A stretch of DNA of 64,000 nucleotides from Piscicola geometra (lineage: Eukaryota > Annelida > Clitellata > Hirudinida > Piscicolidae): NCBI GenBank assembly GCA_943735955.1, contig OX030968.1, forward strand, positions 4,925,704-4,989,703. The letters are read 5' to 3'. Made by a program: the position numbers and the translations under genes. Positions 1 to 11,889 of this stretch are shown piece after piece. A model generated the notes under the pieces. That model searched no databases. It had not been told where the DNA came from and saw only the letters and a program-made list of their open reading frames with translations. Numbering within the stretch: the first letter of the stretch is position 1; the number at the start of each line of letters is the position of its first letter.

Positions 1-545
1 TCTCTTGAGAGCCAGCCGAAGCAATGAGTTGACAGTACAGTGGATTCCTGGACACACTGGTGTTCAAGGTAATGAGGCGGCAGACAAAGCCGCACTCACC
101 GCAATCCAAGGCGAGCAACCACAGTCTGTCACGTGGTTGGCAATCAAGAGGATCCTTAAAAAAGTATGAAACTTCCTGAGCTGTTGGATCCGAGATAAAA
201 ACGAATCTACGGTGCTTCACTGAAAAGGGAAGATAGCACCGGTAGGCGAGCAGAGACACTTCTGGCCCAGCTAAGCAGCGGCCACTGTCCAGCCACAGCG
301 TTCTACCGAAAAAAAATCCTGAATAAAGACGCCACCTGTGAGCTATGTGTTGAAGTGGAGACTAACCCAGACCACTTCTGGGACTGCAAGAGCAGCAAGA
401 AAGAGAGAGAGGAGTTCATCCACACCAATCAATGCGATGAGGCTCTAAGAGAGAGAGAAGGGGGGAGGTGTTCACCTACCTTCTCCACATGAGAACGGAA
501 TGGTTCGGTCATGCGGATTAGGAACAAAGAACTAAAAGCGATAAC
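1..545 (+). mobile_element. Non-LTR retrotransposon 3' end (RNase H + Cys/His motif)
   Basis: The plus strand encodes the C-terminal part of a non-LTR polyprotein. Positions about 10-170 translate to an RNase H segment containing WIPGHTGVQGNEAADKAA, the typical GH..N..AD block of the RNase H domain that follows reverse transcriptase in I/R1/Ingi-type elements. Further on (about 325-390) comes a CELC...H...DC zinc-knuckle-like stretch. There is a stop after the RNase H block, so the copy is dead. It ends in an AAC-repeat tail (about 540-557). The 5' part lies outside the window. A second copy in opposite orientation starts at 937, so the two are tail to tail. Family assignment to the I/Ingi group is inference. 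Confidence 0.75.
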
Positions 546-553
546 AACAACAA

Positions 554-745
554 CAACATTATCATTACCATCATCAACATCCTCTTCGTCTTCCTTCTAC
601 TCATCTTCATCATCATCATCATCATCATCATCACATCATCATCAACAGCAACATCATCATCATCATCATCAACCTCCTCTTTGTCCTCCTTCTCATCATC
701 ATCATCATCATCATCCTCATCATCATCATCATCATCACACCAAAA
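554..745 (+). repeat. Low-complexity CAT/ATC microsatellite
   Basis: Imperfect (CAT)n/(ATC)n tract between the two inverted non-LTR copies, continuous with the AAC tail of the first copy. It creates a Ser/His-rich open frame (511-831) that I regard as spurious. From 746 to 936 I see nothing recognisable. Confidence 0.9.
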
Positions 746-936
746 CCATCTTCATAAACACTATATTCACATACTTAATTAACTTAAGTATCTCAATTAT
801 CTCACTTCATTGCAACAACCGCAGGATCTGATGAATTTATTAGGGGTTGTAGTTATGTTGAAAAAGAAGAGTGTACATTCTATAATGAAGATGGCTATGA
901 AGAACCACTGTGCTTCTGCTAGAGTAAGCAGTTGTG

Positions 937-2860
937 GTCGTTGTTGTTGCTGTTGTTGTCGCTTTTAGTTCTTTGTTCCTACTCCGCATGACCGAACCAT
1001 CTCGGTCTCATGCGGAGAAGGTGTGTGAACACCTCCCCCCTCTCTCTCTTAGAGCCTCATCGCATTAGTTGGTGTGGATGAGCTCCTCTCTCTTTTTCCT
1101 GCTGCTCTTGCAGTCCCAGAAGTGGTCTGGGTTGGTCTCCACTTCAACACACAGCTCACAGGTGGCGTCTTCATTCAGGATGTTCCTGCAGTAAAAAGCC
1201 GTAGCTGGACAGTGGCCACTGCGTAGCTGGGCCAGAAGTGTCTCTGCTCGCCTACTGGTGCCATCTTCCCTTTTCAGCTGGGCACCGTCGATTCGTTTTC
1301 ATCTCTGATGCAACAGCTCAAGAAGTTTCATAATTCCATTGAGGAGACTATTGATTGCCAACCACGTGACAAACTGTGGTTGCTTGTCTTGGCTTGCGGT
1401 AAGTGCTGCTTCGTCTGCCGCCTTGTTACATTGAACACCAGTGTGTCCAGGAATCCACTGTACGGTCAACTCATTGCTTCGGCTGGTTCTCAAGAGATCC
1501 TCCTTTGCCTTACTGAGAAGCTGATTGTGGAATCTTGCTGGGTTCTGTAAGCTTTCGACACTTTTTTTACTGCCGAGGAAGATGGTTGCTCTGCTTGGCT
1601 GGTGCTCAACGATCCACTTCGCTGCTAAGCTGATGGCTCGGAGCTCAGCAACATGGCACAGAGTACATCTGCAGTTTCCATCCAGACGTCCTTAACCCCT
1701 TCATCTTCCATAACCACAACTGCACTTCCACCTTTCTTGTTGTTTTCATCTACAAACCCGTCAGTGTAGATGACCATCTTGCCGGCACGATGTTCGTCTC
1801 ACGCCACACTGCTTCATGTCTTGGTTGTGATGAGCCTGGCAGCTCTTTTCTATTCCCTCTCCAAAAGGTCGAAGTTGAAAGCACTTATCTATGGTATCCA
1901 ACTGGCAGCAGCATACCAGAGTACCGACTCCACCATGGCGTTGTAAACCTTCTTGCAAATTAACACCCCCAGTCCTCACAATTAAGTGCTGCAATAACCT
2001 TACTTTTTTCACGCATGGAAGCTGCCACTATTTGGACGTGTTTACCAAAGTTGAAATCATTTTCAATTACCACACCAAGGAACCTGCAGGTACCACTGAA
2101 TCGCAGTTGCTTGTGAAAAACCACCACCGAAGGAGTGACTTTCCAGTACCTGTTGTAGCTTCTGCATCCAATTCCTTATAATTTGTTAGCGTTCAGTTCC
2201 ACCTTGTTGGCTCTGGTCCATGCTTCAGCCCTGCTGATCACTGACTGCACCCTGGATGTCGCTTAATCGATCGTCCTGCTCGTGGTCCATACAGCGATGT
2301 CGTCCTCATAGCCACTGATCTGCACTTCTTCTGTGTCTTCCTTGAGCAAGTCACTTGTGTAGAGAAGGAAAATAATTGGGGACAGCACAGCTTTCTGGGG
2401 CCCACCCTGCGTCATCTTTTTCCTTCTGCTTTCACCGTCACTTAAACGAACCTTGGCTTTGCGGTATTCCAAGAAGCATTTGACCCATTCAAGCATCCTC
2501 AGTGGCATCTTGAGGTCGTTCAGCTTCATAAGCAGTTTTTGCTGCCATACCCGGTCATTGGCTTTGCTGCAATCAAGTAAGGCTTCGACTGTCCTTTTTG
2601 TGGGTGTGGATTGAAACCATCGTAGATGTCCTGTGACAAGCGCATGTAGTGCTGCTCCGTTTATTTCAACAGTTGGAAACCAAGTTGCCACGGCTGTATG
2701 ATGGAGTTTGCTTCCAGCCAGTAACCCAACCTGTTGGCAAGCAATCTTTCTATGACTTTGCACAGCACTGAAGTGAGGCTTATGGGTCTATATGACTCCA
2801 TGCACTCTGCCGGCTGCCCTGTCTTTAGAAACGGAGCAATCATTATGTACTAATAAAGCT
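937..2860 (-). mobile_element. Non-LTR retrotransposon, RT + RNase H, degenerate
   Basis: Read on the minus strand, this copy starts near 2860 with reverse transcriptase motifs: SYRPISLTSVLCKVIERLLA (about 2725-2800), a CSKANDRVW block where D.SKA.D.VW is expected (about 2550-2590), a GGPQKAVLSP block in place of the usual G.PQGSVLSP (about 2380-2400) and a YEDD-like position (about 2310). RNase H follows at 1400-1493 with WIPGHTGVQ. The 3' end is a GTT/AAC tail at 937-960, mirroring the copy at 1-545. Several frameshifts and altered RT residues show it is inactive. Same family as the first feature; I/Ingi-like by the RT-RNase H order. Confidence 0.75.
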
Positions 2861-3409
2861 TCAAATATTTTTTCCTTAAAACAAATTGAGTTATTTTTTT
2901 TAATGTTAACGGTAATCTATAATACACTAATTTCCTCTCGTTGTATATGTTCCATCCAAATTCGGTCTTTCGTCAAAACTTTCATAGCGCATGCGAAATT
3001 ATTTTTACAATTTGTACTAGAGGTCGGACTGGGTACCCGATCTGACCGGGTAACCGAGGGAACCCGCGGGAATCCCGCGGGAACGGGAATGAAAATTAAT
3101 TTCGGGACGGGAAAAGTCTGGAACCGAGAATAGGTTTTCGGGACGGGAACGGGAATGGGAATCAACTTTTAAATCGGAAACGGGAAAGAACGGGAACGGA
3201 AATCAACTTTTAAATCGGGAACGGGAAAAACGGGAATACAATTTATTGGGATTAGATTCTTAAACAGTTATACTTCAATAAACTTCTAAGTATGGAAATC
3301 TCTATTTCATCAATACTCCATACTTAAAAGAATTATTAAATGCAATAGAAATGTATAACGAAACCACCATTGCATTGTCAATGTCAAAATCTCCAACGTT
3401 ACATTTGAA

Positions 3410-4140
3410 GTTGTTATGGCGAGTCCAAATATCAGAGAGATTAAAACAAATGGGTGATTATGAAAACTTGTCATATGAAATCAAAATGGTCAGTTACATT
3501 ATTTTTTATATATAAATTAATAATTTGAATTGTAATTATTAATTTCCAGTTGATTGCTCCGTTGATCATTTCGACAAAAGAAAAGATGCCAATTGATCTT
3601 ATTCATATGGCAGCTTGTCTGTTGCATCCCCGGTATAAAAAAATAATAAGAAAAGAGTTTGGGATAGAAAAAGAAATAAATACCAGTACATTTATTAGAG
3701 GAAACTTAATTCCATTTTGTACAGCCAGACCAAGCTGCAGTGCTGTTGAAAAAAAAACAAATGATGGTTATCTAGACCTATTATGTTTGTTTTTATAACG
3801 TAAAAATTATAATACAATTTTTATACTATCAAGTTATACGAATTATTTCATTTGTTTAGTTTTGGAGAATAAGAATGTTGTCAAAATACATATTTCTAAC
3901 AATATTGAGGAATTAATAATAAGGAACGAAGAAAAATTCAGAAGAGGATGAATTGTACAAATAATCACATTTACGTCCCACAAAAATTGAAGATTATGAA
4001 GATGTTTAATTTATTGGAGTAAAATGAACAATTTTCCAATATGACAAGAAGTAGTAGTAGAAGAAGAAGTAGCCAAAATTTTGTTTTTTATACCCGCAAG
4101 TTCTATTCCATGTGAACGGAATTTTCAAACATGTGGTCGT
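3410..4140 (+). pseudogene. hAT transposase remnant
   Basis: Plus-strand frames carry pieces of a hAT transposase. KMPIDLIHMAACLLHPRYK (around 3585-3641) resembles the segment before the dimerisation domain, and IPASSIPCERNFQTCGRL (around 4089-4142) is the hAT C-terminal dimerisation motif (SS.P.ER.FS..G). Stops and a frameshift lie between them, so no functional protein is made. Confidence 0.7.
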
Positions 4141-4152
4141 TTAACTTCAGAC

Positions 4153-5528
4153 TAGAGGTCGGACATGGATGATTTTTCATTCCCGGTCCCGTCCCGTTCC
4201 CGAAATTTGTTTTCCCGTCCCGTCCCGTTCCCGATGAGACATCAGAATTTTGATTCCCGTCCCGTCCCGTTCCCGAAATTTTTTTTCCGTCCGACCCGTT
4301 CCCGAAAGCTTTTTGTTTTTTTATTTATTTCGCTGCCGTTCACTGGTCCCAAACTTGCTAGTTCTAACATTTTTAAAAATTTATTATTTGAAAGTCAGAG
4401 AATATTTCTTTTAATAAAATTAAAAAAACACGATTTAAATTTCAAATATTTATTGAAATGAATGTATTGAAGTTAGTTATTGTTTTTGAGTAATTCAATC
4501 AAGTTTTTATTGCTTTTCACACGGGTTAAACCGTTAAGAGTTTCAGCTTTCAAATGAGATGATTTTGGGTCTGAAGTTAAACGTCATCTTTAAAATTTTC
4601 AATTTTTTTGGGACGTAATTGTGAATATTTGTACAATTCACCCCTTCTGAATTTTTTTCTTCGTTCATTATTATTAATTCTTCAATAATGTTAGAAATAT
4701 GTTTTTTGACAACATTCTTATTCTCCACAACTGCAAATATAAAATCATTCGTATAATTTGATAGTATAATAATTTTATTATAATTTTTACGTTATAAAAA
4801 CAAACATAATAGGTCTAAATAACCTTTTTTTTTCTAAACGGCACTGCAGCTTGGTCTGGCTGTACAAAATAAAATTAAATTTTCTCTAATGAAAGTCTTG
4901 GTATTTATTTCTTTTCTATCACAAACTTTTTTCCTATTATTCTTTCATACTGGGGATGCAACAGACATGCTGTCATATGAATAAGATCAATGGCATCTTT
5001 TCTTTTGTCGAAATGATCAACTGAGCAATCATTTGGAAATTAATCATTCAAATTCAAAGTATTAATTTATAAAATTAAAATAATATAACTGACCAATTTG
5101 ATTTCGTCTGAAAAGTTTTCATCATCACCCATTTGTTCTAATCTTCCTAATCTTTGGACTCATCATAACAACTTCAAATGTAGTGTTGGAGATTTCGACA
5201 TTGGCAATGGTGGCTTCGTTATACATTTCTATTGCATTTAATACTTATTTTAAGTACGGAGTATCGATGAAATAAAGATTTCTATACTTAGAAGTTTGCT
5301 GAAAAATCATTGTTAAAGAATCCAATCCCAATAACTGTTATTCCCGTTTTTCCCGTTCCCGATTTAAAAGTTGATTCCCGTTCCCGTCTTTTCCCGTTCC
5401 CGTTCCGAAAACCTATTCCCGGTTCCCGACTTTTCCCGTCCCGAAATTAATTCTCATTCCCGTTCCCGCGGGAGTCCCGCGGGTACCCGCGGGTACCCGG
5501 TCAGATTGGGTACCCGGTCCAACCTCTA
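4153..5528 (-). mobile_element. hAT transposon (inner element) nested in reverse orientation
   Basis: Bounded by TAGAGGTCGGAC at 4153 and GTCCAACCTCTA ending at 5528. Flanked on both sides by the perfect 8-bp duplication CTTCAGAC (4145-4152 and 5529-5536), which restores the outer element when removed. Its ends carry the same G/C-rich subterminal repeats as the outer element but swapped left for right, so it lies in reverse orientation. An internal minus-strand frame (4543-4728) is a diverged copy of the transposase-region sequence at 3860-4010. At about 1.38 kb it is shorter than the host element and probably non-autonomous. Confidence 0.88.
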
Positions 5529-6009
5529 CTTCAGACCAAAGATCATCTAATTTGAAAGCTAAAACTCTTCACGGTTTAACCCGTTTGAAAAGCAATAAAG
5601 GCTTGATTGAATTACTCAAAAACAATGACTTACTTCAATTCTTTCATTTCAATAAATATTTGAAATTTAAATCGTATTTTTTTATTTAAAAAAATAAATA
5701 TTCTCTGATTTTCAAATAATAAATTTTAAGAAAATTTAGGAATAGCAAGTTTGGGCCCAGTGAAAATGGCAGCGAGAATGGATAAGAAGACAACAAAGTT
5801 TCGGGAACGGGTCGGGACCGGGAATCGAGTTGCGGAAACGAGACGGTACGGGAATCAAAATATTAATGGACTATCGGGAACGGGACGGGACGGGAAAACA
5901 AATTTCTGGAACGGGACGGGACCGGGAAGGAAAAATTGTCCATGTCCGACCTCTAGTTTGTACCAAGCTAGAATTATATATTATAACTTATGCACGGACC
6001 GTGCATTGC

Positions 6010-6170
6010 ACGGTATATATGTTATACTCGTTATATATAAGTTATACTGGTTAAAAAAAGTTAAACTCATTATATAAAAGTTATACTCGTATATAAAAGT
6101 TATACTCGTATATAAAAGTATGACTCCTTATATATAAGTTATACTCGTTATATAAAGATTATAGTCGTTT
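6010..6170. repeat. Short tandem repeat, GTTATACTCGTATATAAA-like units
   Basis: About nine degenerate units of 15-18 bp (GTTATACTCGTTATATA and variants). They are preceded by a short self-complementary stretch GCACGGACCGTGC (5993-6005). A TATATATA motif and a pyrimidine-rich stretch follow at 6195-6250. Function unknown. Confidence 0.7.
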
Positions 6171-7300
6171 GGATGTCATAAACTCTCCGCTCGCCTATAT
6201 ATACGAGTTTCTCGCGGGCTGCTCTTTGTTCTCACGTTTCTTTCTTTTGGAGAATTACAAGTTATTTTAAATTCTAAAACAATGGCAAAGATGTTTTGGA
6301 ATAAACTTGCTTAGATTGGTAGTTTCTTCTTCATACTTCAGAACGCAAAAACGACAAGTTATTGAACTCCTCCAGAACCTTCTACCGACAGAAATTGTGG
6401 TTTGGAATGAACTTCCAAACCACACAGCAACTATCTGCGCATACTTCAGCAACCAAGACGACACCAAACTCTCATAACACTCAACTGATGTAGCCACATC
6501 CAGGCACTAACCAACAACACCTCACAATCTCCAACACCCGAACACCACGTGGCTTCCTCCAGCCGTAACTAACCCTATACTGAGTAAAGTTTACTCAAAT
6601 ACGCACACGATCAACAACCAGCTTCGCAAATCTTTCAGATGCTACCACTCTACACGTGCCCTTTCCAAAGCAAGCTTCTACAGAAATTCAAAATCTCAAC
6701 ATGAATGACCCTCCACACTTCGGCAGCCCCAGCAACAGACAGCCGATGTAACCTCTCCCGGGACAGACCAGCAACAACATGGCACACCGCATCTTCGACC
6801 GCTCTAGCACCGCACAGATCTCTCCAACTGGATACAACACGGTACCCCTTACGTTGAAGTTGTCTCACTGGGAAGTCGTTGCATTACGGATTTTTATATT
6901 TGATTAACACTTCTCGAAAATGTTTGTTAATATTATGGATTATTTGCGCAATGGCTACGTGTGTGTTATTTTGGTGAAATTCAAGGAGAATGGTACTCAA
7001 TTTTACATAAATTAAAACGTCTGTGTGGTTAGTGATCTTTGGTGATGGATATTGTCATAGTTCGTGTTTGAGTATGGGTAGTATAAGGAGTTTAAATTGT
7101 CTGCTGGTGTGTGATGTGTTTATGATAGTATCTTTGTTGTGTTTTTATGGATGTGTAGGATGAGGGAGTTGTTGTGTATTGTGTAGATGGAATTGTCTTG
7201 CAAGGTCATCTTTATTATTGATTACACTAATGGAAACTGTGATTGAGACTATAATTTTCCATAAGATTAGGGTTGTCCTGTATGAAGTTGTATTGTTGTC
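6171..7300. other. No gene recognised
   Basis: Non-repetitive sequence with only short open frames (minus 6267-6497, minus 6650-6868). 6400-6880 is richer in C than its surroundings but I recognise no protein family on either strand. Confidence 0.5.
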
Positions 7301-7309
7301 TTATCTTTT

Positions 7310-8280
7310 TATTAATAGCTAAATGCAGTATAATTGTCCTGGGTGTCGTTGGGTCTTCTGGTTTCTAGCCTATAGGTTTTGTAATCTCGGGCTGTATGTT
7401 CTTAGCCTCTGTGTGTTGAATGGGTTAATTCTTGTTAGTGAGTTGCGTCTATATATCTATTGTAAATTAGGGTTTGTATTTATTAATTATATAATTGTCT
7501 AAGGTTCGTAGGTAGATGTTTGCGAGTTTTGGGAGGTGCTGATGCCCATGACACAGTCGTTAGCTTGTTGGTAGCTAGTATTTTGAAATTGGAAGAAGTT
7601 ATTATTTAGTATTGAGTTTAGTGGGTCTGGGCGGGTGGGGTGTTGATTGATGGAAAGAGTACGTTTAATTGTGGTTATTTTTTTTACAATACCTGAGCAT
7701 AACTTCTAACCTTCTAGGTCCCATCAACCATTATTATGTCAGAAAATCTTAGCAGATTTATCTGATCGGTTGTTGTCCATGTGATGCATTCCATTTGGTT
7801 TCCGGGTTTGCATCTATAAGATAAATAATGCCAGGGGCATCGAGAACCCTTTTTACTTCATCTATTGAAAAACCATAAACAAGGAAAATTAGGATGAAAA
7901 AAAAGATATTTTGAGGAGAACTACCAAAATGAAATGTTTCAAATTATAATGAATAATTGATTATTTACCTTTAAATTAATTTTTTAGTTCTACAAATCTT
8001 GTGGTTTCGTTTGAAGACCCTGGCTTTGTAAATGATCAGCTATTAGTGTGGGATTCGCGCCGTTAGATTGCATCAATAGTGTCTGTTTCTCTAACAATCT
8101 CTTTGGTCGTCTTTCTGAGCTATAAATTGAAAATTCTTCACTTCCATGTGGGTGGTTATGAAGCCAATTTTTTTCCGGATTACAAAGCTTTGAGCATCTT
8201 TGTCATAAGCTACATGTATGGACATCTTGCATCCACCACGCTTATTAATATTCATTTTAATTCATCATTATTAACATAAT
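7310..8280. repeat. Dispersed repeat block, second copy at 11890-12830
   Basis: Runs such as CTCTGTGTGTTGAATGGG (about 7400) and GTTTCCGGGTTTGCATCTAT (about 7800) recur in the same order at 11930 and 12345. The part from about 7985 (CTTGTGGTTTCGTTT, GACCCTGGCTTTGTAAATG) recurs at 12625 and again at 15505. The last part, about 8207-8290, recurs at 18925-19010. The block is a mosaic of PLE-derived and other transposon-derived pieces with no intact frame. Confidence 0.7.
7480..7690 (-). pseudogene. Penelope-like element reverse transcriptase fragment
   Basis: The minus strand reads a stretch ending ...NSILNNNFFQFQNTSYQQ then a CVMGIS block, matching the Penelope-like (PLE) pattern L..L..N.F.F....Y.Q..G..MG. 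It is a short dead fragment; a closely related one lies at 12022-12207. Both sit in a longer duplicated block (about 7310-8200 versus 11890-12830). Confidence 0.6.
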
Positions 8281-8519
8281 TGAAGCTTGATGTTTTTTCT
8301 CTTGAGTTGATACGAACTGGATGAGAATTCAATCGACAAAAATCATTTATGGATTTTTCTATAGTTTCAATATTTTCACATCTGTTATTTAAAATATTCT
8401 TCATTTTTCCTAAGAGGAAAATGATAACGAATTTGCGTCGATGCTTCAATGAAAAATAAATGGAAAACGCTATAATAAATAAGTGGATTCATGTCGATTG
8501 TATTAATCGAATCATGTAA

Positions 8520-8640
8520 ATGTAAGAAATGTAAGACAAATAAATGTCAGAAATTTAATACAAATAAATGTCAGAAATTTAAATCAAATAAATGTCAGAA
8601 ATAAAATACTAATAAATGTCAGAAATTGACTTTGATACTG
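8520..8640. repeat. Tandem ~22-bp repeat (AAATAAATGTCAGAAATT)
   Basis: About five imperfect units containing ATAAATGTCAGAAATT. The same unit occurs once at 25140-25160 beside a related foldback element, so it probably belongs to the end of that element. Confidence 0.75.
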
Positions 8641-8985
8641 GGTTGTGCTGTGGAAGCAGTGGACAGGTTTTAAAAAGTGAAACTAAAGGAAAAAATAACA
8701 ACGGAAGGATGCTCAAATTGACGAAACAAAAACAAAAGGATACTCAAAAAAGGTAGAAACTAACAGAGAATGGACGAAACAAAAACAAATGGATATACCT
8801 TTTTAAGTATCCTTTTGTTTTTGTTTCGTCCATTCTTTAGTTTCTAACTTTTTGAGTATCCTTTTGTTTTTGTTTCGTCCATTCTTCCTTAGTTTCTGCC
8901 TCTTTTGTTTTTGCTTCGTCCATTCCCTTTTATGAGAAACTAAAGTGTGACCGATTCATAAATTCCCGAACAGTAATTGAGAAGC
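8640..8985. mobile_element. Foldback/MITE-like element, copy 1
   Basis: Contains GACGAAACAAAAACAAAAGG on one arm and its complement CCTTTTGTTTTTGTTTCGTC on the other, repeated two or three times per arm, so the strand can fold on itself. Further copies lie at 15560-15772 and 25140-25430. It has no coding capacity. The right border reads AACTAAAGTGTGAC in copies 1 and 2. Confidence 0.8.
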
Positions 8986-9439
8986 TGGCTAGCGGATATG
9001 TCCCCTGTCTCATACCTATCCCAAGGCTCCCAAAGCAAACCTTCAAAAGAAAGTTTTCTGCCTCCGGATACGAGAGTGTTTACCTTCCCTGATAAAAGCG
9101 CAGTTTTCAGGGACTAAAAGAACTTCCTGATATAATAAAGAAATTAACAAAGAAAAACGTAGGTTAGATTTTCCGATTTTCGATTAATGCCAGCCTTCAA
9201 GGTCATTATTGGTACGAACACATGGGCGATATACCGATATGTTCTCTATTGACCAGAAGCTGCTGCTAAGCCAATTAGTATAAATATAAGAAAAATAAGT
9301 TTGAAGTAAAGGAGTTTCTGCTCTTTGGCGAAGTTCTAAAAAAGATGAGAGAATCTGATCGGCAGGAAGTAAAGAAAGAGCAAAAGTTTTTCACCCTCTT
9401 CAAGATAGTCAGATGTGAGGCTAGTCTTTTGGGCCTTCC

Positions 9440-9785
9440 TCAACAAAGCCTGACAAAAATGAAAGGCACAACCCTTAAATACGGCCAGAGGAAGACTTTT
9501 CGCAAAGCAACCCAGAGCGCAGCTTCAAAGCTTAATACAATAGTGTGTACTCTCCCCTGGGTCAGCAAAGAATTCAGTTTTTCTAAAACCTGAAGGAACA
9601 ATAATATAAATTTTTTAACCGTAAATGACAATTTATAATCTTTTTATCAGCATTAAAATATTGAAAACGTATATAATGTTAAAGTAAAGATTTAAAAATA
9701 TTAATACCATTCTGTAGTCCTCCTGACTCTTGCCCGTCATCAGAACGAAGCACAACGGAAGCTGCTTCTGGTTGTCTCCGAACCT
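9440..9785 (-). pseudogene. MULE transposase remnant
   Basis: Minus-strand 9700-9785 reads FGDNQKQLPLCFVL...SQEDYRM, equivalent to the FGDKVKQVPLLYVL...SQDYRV exon of the better copy at 17020-17095. 9440-9600 reads TIVLSFEAALWVALRKVF, equivalent to TAVVDFEVALWKAHRTVF in the 16269-16937 exon. The catalytic aspartate of the DFE block is replaced (SFE), so this copy is dead. Confidence 0.65.
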
Positions 9786-9899
9786 AGATACACGTATTGC
9801 GAATATATTAAATTATATGTTAAATATTCTGGAAAAAAAATCTACTGTAGCCTTTCTGTGATAGAGAGTGTCTGAGTTGGAAGGCAGTTTGGAAGTAAT

Positions 9900-10090
9900 C
9901 ATGTGTGTTGTTGCTTAGTCTTCTATATCTAATGAGTGAGGATCTCAGTATTGAGTTGAGGGTGTGTGGTGGGTGGTCTGAGTCTTTATGTAGGAGTGAT
10001 AGATTATTAGTCTTTTTTATGTGTTTCTTCGTATGTAGGTGGTTGTTCGTGATAAATATGTCTATATCTAGAAAGGTTGCCTCAGCGTGA
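9900..10090 (-). pseudogene. Penelope-like RT C-terminal fragment
   Basis: The minus strand reads ATFLDIDIFITNNHLHTKKH, then ...NNLSLLHKDSDHPPHTLNSI and ...LIRYRRLSNN. This matches the region after the PLE/RT YIDD motif (NFLDL.I....L.T..Y.K.T....L...S.HP...K.....GQ..R.RR). An adjoining minus-strand frame at 10068-10277 is unassigned. Confidence 0.6.
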
Positions 10091-10559
10091 TCGTGTATGA
10101 TCTCCGTTTGGATTCTGCATGGACTTCTTGATATAGACCTTCAACAATATCATTATATTTAGAGTGTTGAACTAATTTTTCATTGAAAAAAATGTTAAAA
10201 GACTTATCATTATGAATTTTTAACACAGCTGTCATTTTTGGCACTGGATTATCAAGGTTAACTTTATAAATTATCAATCTATCAACAATATTTTTTTTAA
10301 ACCAGAGAGAGAAGGTTCCTTTGTCATTTTATCCATAATCTGATGAACATCAGCTTCTTCATTATTTTCTTCTTTTCAATGTTTTCGAACATTGATAATA
10401 ATTTACAGTTTTCAGATTGAAGTCGATTCTCACTTGAAGTTAAAGTTGTTGATCGGGAGTTTTTTGTGTTAACAAGTATTTAGTTGCATTGAGAAATATT
10501 GATGGAATTGCTTCAGGTTTAACATTAACTTCAATGTTGTGAGATTTTCTGTGTTCCAC

Positions 10560-10940
10560 CCTGTGCACATCTGTGTCTATGGAATTATAAACAAAATCAG
10601 TATCTAAAAAATGGAGAGAACAAACTCTGGAATATGGCACATGAAACATTTTTTCCACCACGGGTTCCATGAATGGTGTACAATTGAGTGTAGTCAACTG
10701 GACTAACTCTGAAGGTTCCGTCGGCGAACCACACTCGGCAAGAACTTAGGAATTGCAGATCTTCGTCCGCTGCGAACAATAGGAAGTCTCTATCATGGCG
10801 TAGGAAAGATTGACCATTAAATGTAGTTTGGAGCTCTGCGGGAAGATTATCATCAGTAGGTTGTGGAAGCTGGTGGTATCTTATGTTGCGTTTGGCTGTT
10901 TTAATCTTCGCCACGCTTGTTTGACCCACAGCACTCAAAC
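10560..10940 (-). pseudogene. MULE transposase fragment (intronless)
   Basis: The minus-strand frame holds LQFLSSCRVWFADGTFRVSP followed by QLYTIHG. This is the conserved block around the first catalytic Asp of MULE transposases (...C..WF.DGTFKV.P..F.QLYTIHG). It is interrupted downstream. It is more divergent from the 17.2 kb copy than the 21.3 kb copy is, so it is probably another MULE lineage. Confidence 0.7.
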
Positions 10941-10944
10941 TCGC

Positions 10945-11885
10945 TAATTCTGCTTGATTATAGCTCTAGCTGGTTTTTCTGTTTCTTTGCACGGCGTTTG
11001 ATGGCTGATCTAACTCTAACCTTTTCCAATTGCCCACTTGATGCTGCGTGTGGTTGTTCACTCGGAAGTTTAATCATTTCATCGTTTGCAGTGCGGCAGC
11101 GAGCCTTGCAGGAACGGTCACAGCATCTTCATATCCCCTTCGCCTTGATTTTTATCTAAAAGGGTTTGGAAAAGTTGTCTAGGTTTTTTAGGTTTTTTCT
11201 TTTTGTTACTTCTATTTCTGTTAATGATACTGTTCCTGCGTCTAGTTGAAAAGAGGATAATAAGATGATAAGAAAAAACCAATGAGTTTGGATGAAGATT
11301 TGCCAAGGACTGAGGTGTCAGTTTTCTGCATGGAAAAAGAAGTTTGTCAATGAATGAGGAAAGTTAATGTTAGTGTTTCAGATTAAAGGCGAAAGTTTCG
11401 CTGTTTCGCATTTTATCTACACCCGAATGTTAGAGTGGTTAATTGAGATGCAATTGTTGAAATTGAGTGTCCTTCAAGACCCACATATCGTCCCTGATAT
11501 ACTCCTCCAGAGTGGCAAACATTCCACTGGAGAGCAATGGACTTTCTTCCGTCTGACCTGTGCGTATATGTATATATACCTTTTTCATTATTGAATATTC
11601 TTTGAATGAAAATTTATGAAATACTTACTCATCACTAGGAACGTATTTTGCAGACGAAAGTACAGGGCATAGAGTAAAGATTTATTGAGTATTGAGAGTT
11701 TGGCAAAGACAACCTATTTAAAAAACCAGACAAAATAGTTCCAAAATTTTTGTCAAAGATTTTCAGCGGCAGTTTCAAACAAGCCACTCTTTCCACCACC
11801 GTTACGGTTTTCCACCCAAACTTTATACTGGGAATTGAATTCTGTCCTAGTGGCCCATTTTCATCTTCTAGAACCACTTCCCATT
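10945..11885. other. No gene recognised
   Basis: Only short unassigned frames are present (plus 10917-11159, plus 11367-11594, minus 11635-11877). None shows a motif I recognise. Confidence 0.5.
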
Positions 11886-11889
11886 TTCT

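Larger units (their letters stand above)
3018..5955 (+). mobile_element. hAT transposon (outer element), degenerate, hosting a nested copy
   Basis: Terminal inverted repeats TAGAGGTCGGAC (3018) and GTCCGACCTCTA (ends 5955). Flanks are ATTTGTAC (3010-3017) and GTTTGTAC (5956-5963), a 7/8 match to an 8-bp target duplication as expected of hAT. Next to each end are G-rich subterminal repeats built from GGGAACGGGA/GGGACGGGAC (about 3050-3240 and 5800-5935). The interior has transposase remnants (3410-4140). The body is split at 4152/5537 by a second related element in reverse orientation. Confidence 0.85.

Noticed and set aside
511..831. Ser/His-rich 106-aa protein
   Set aside because: Composed of AAC and CAT microsatellite next to the retroelement tail.
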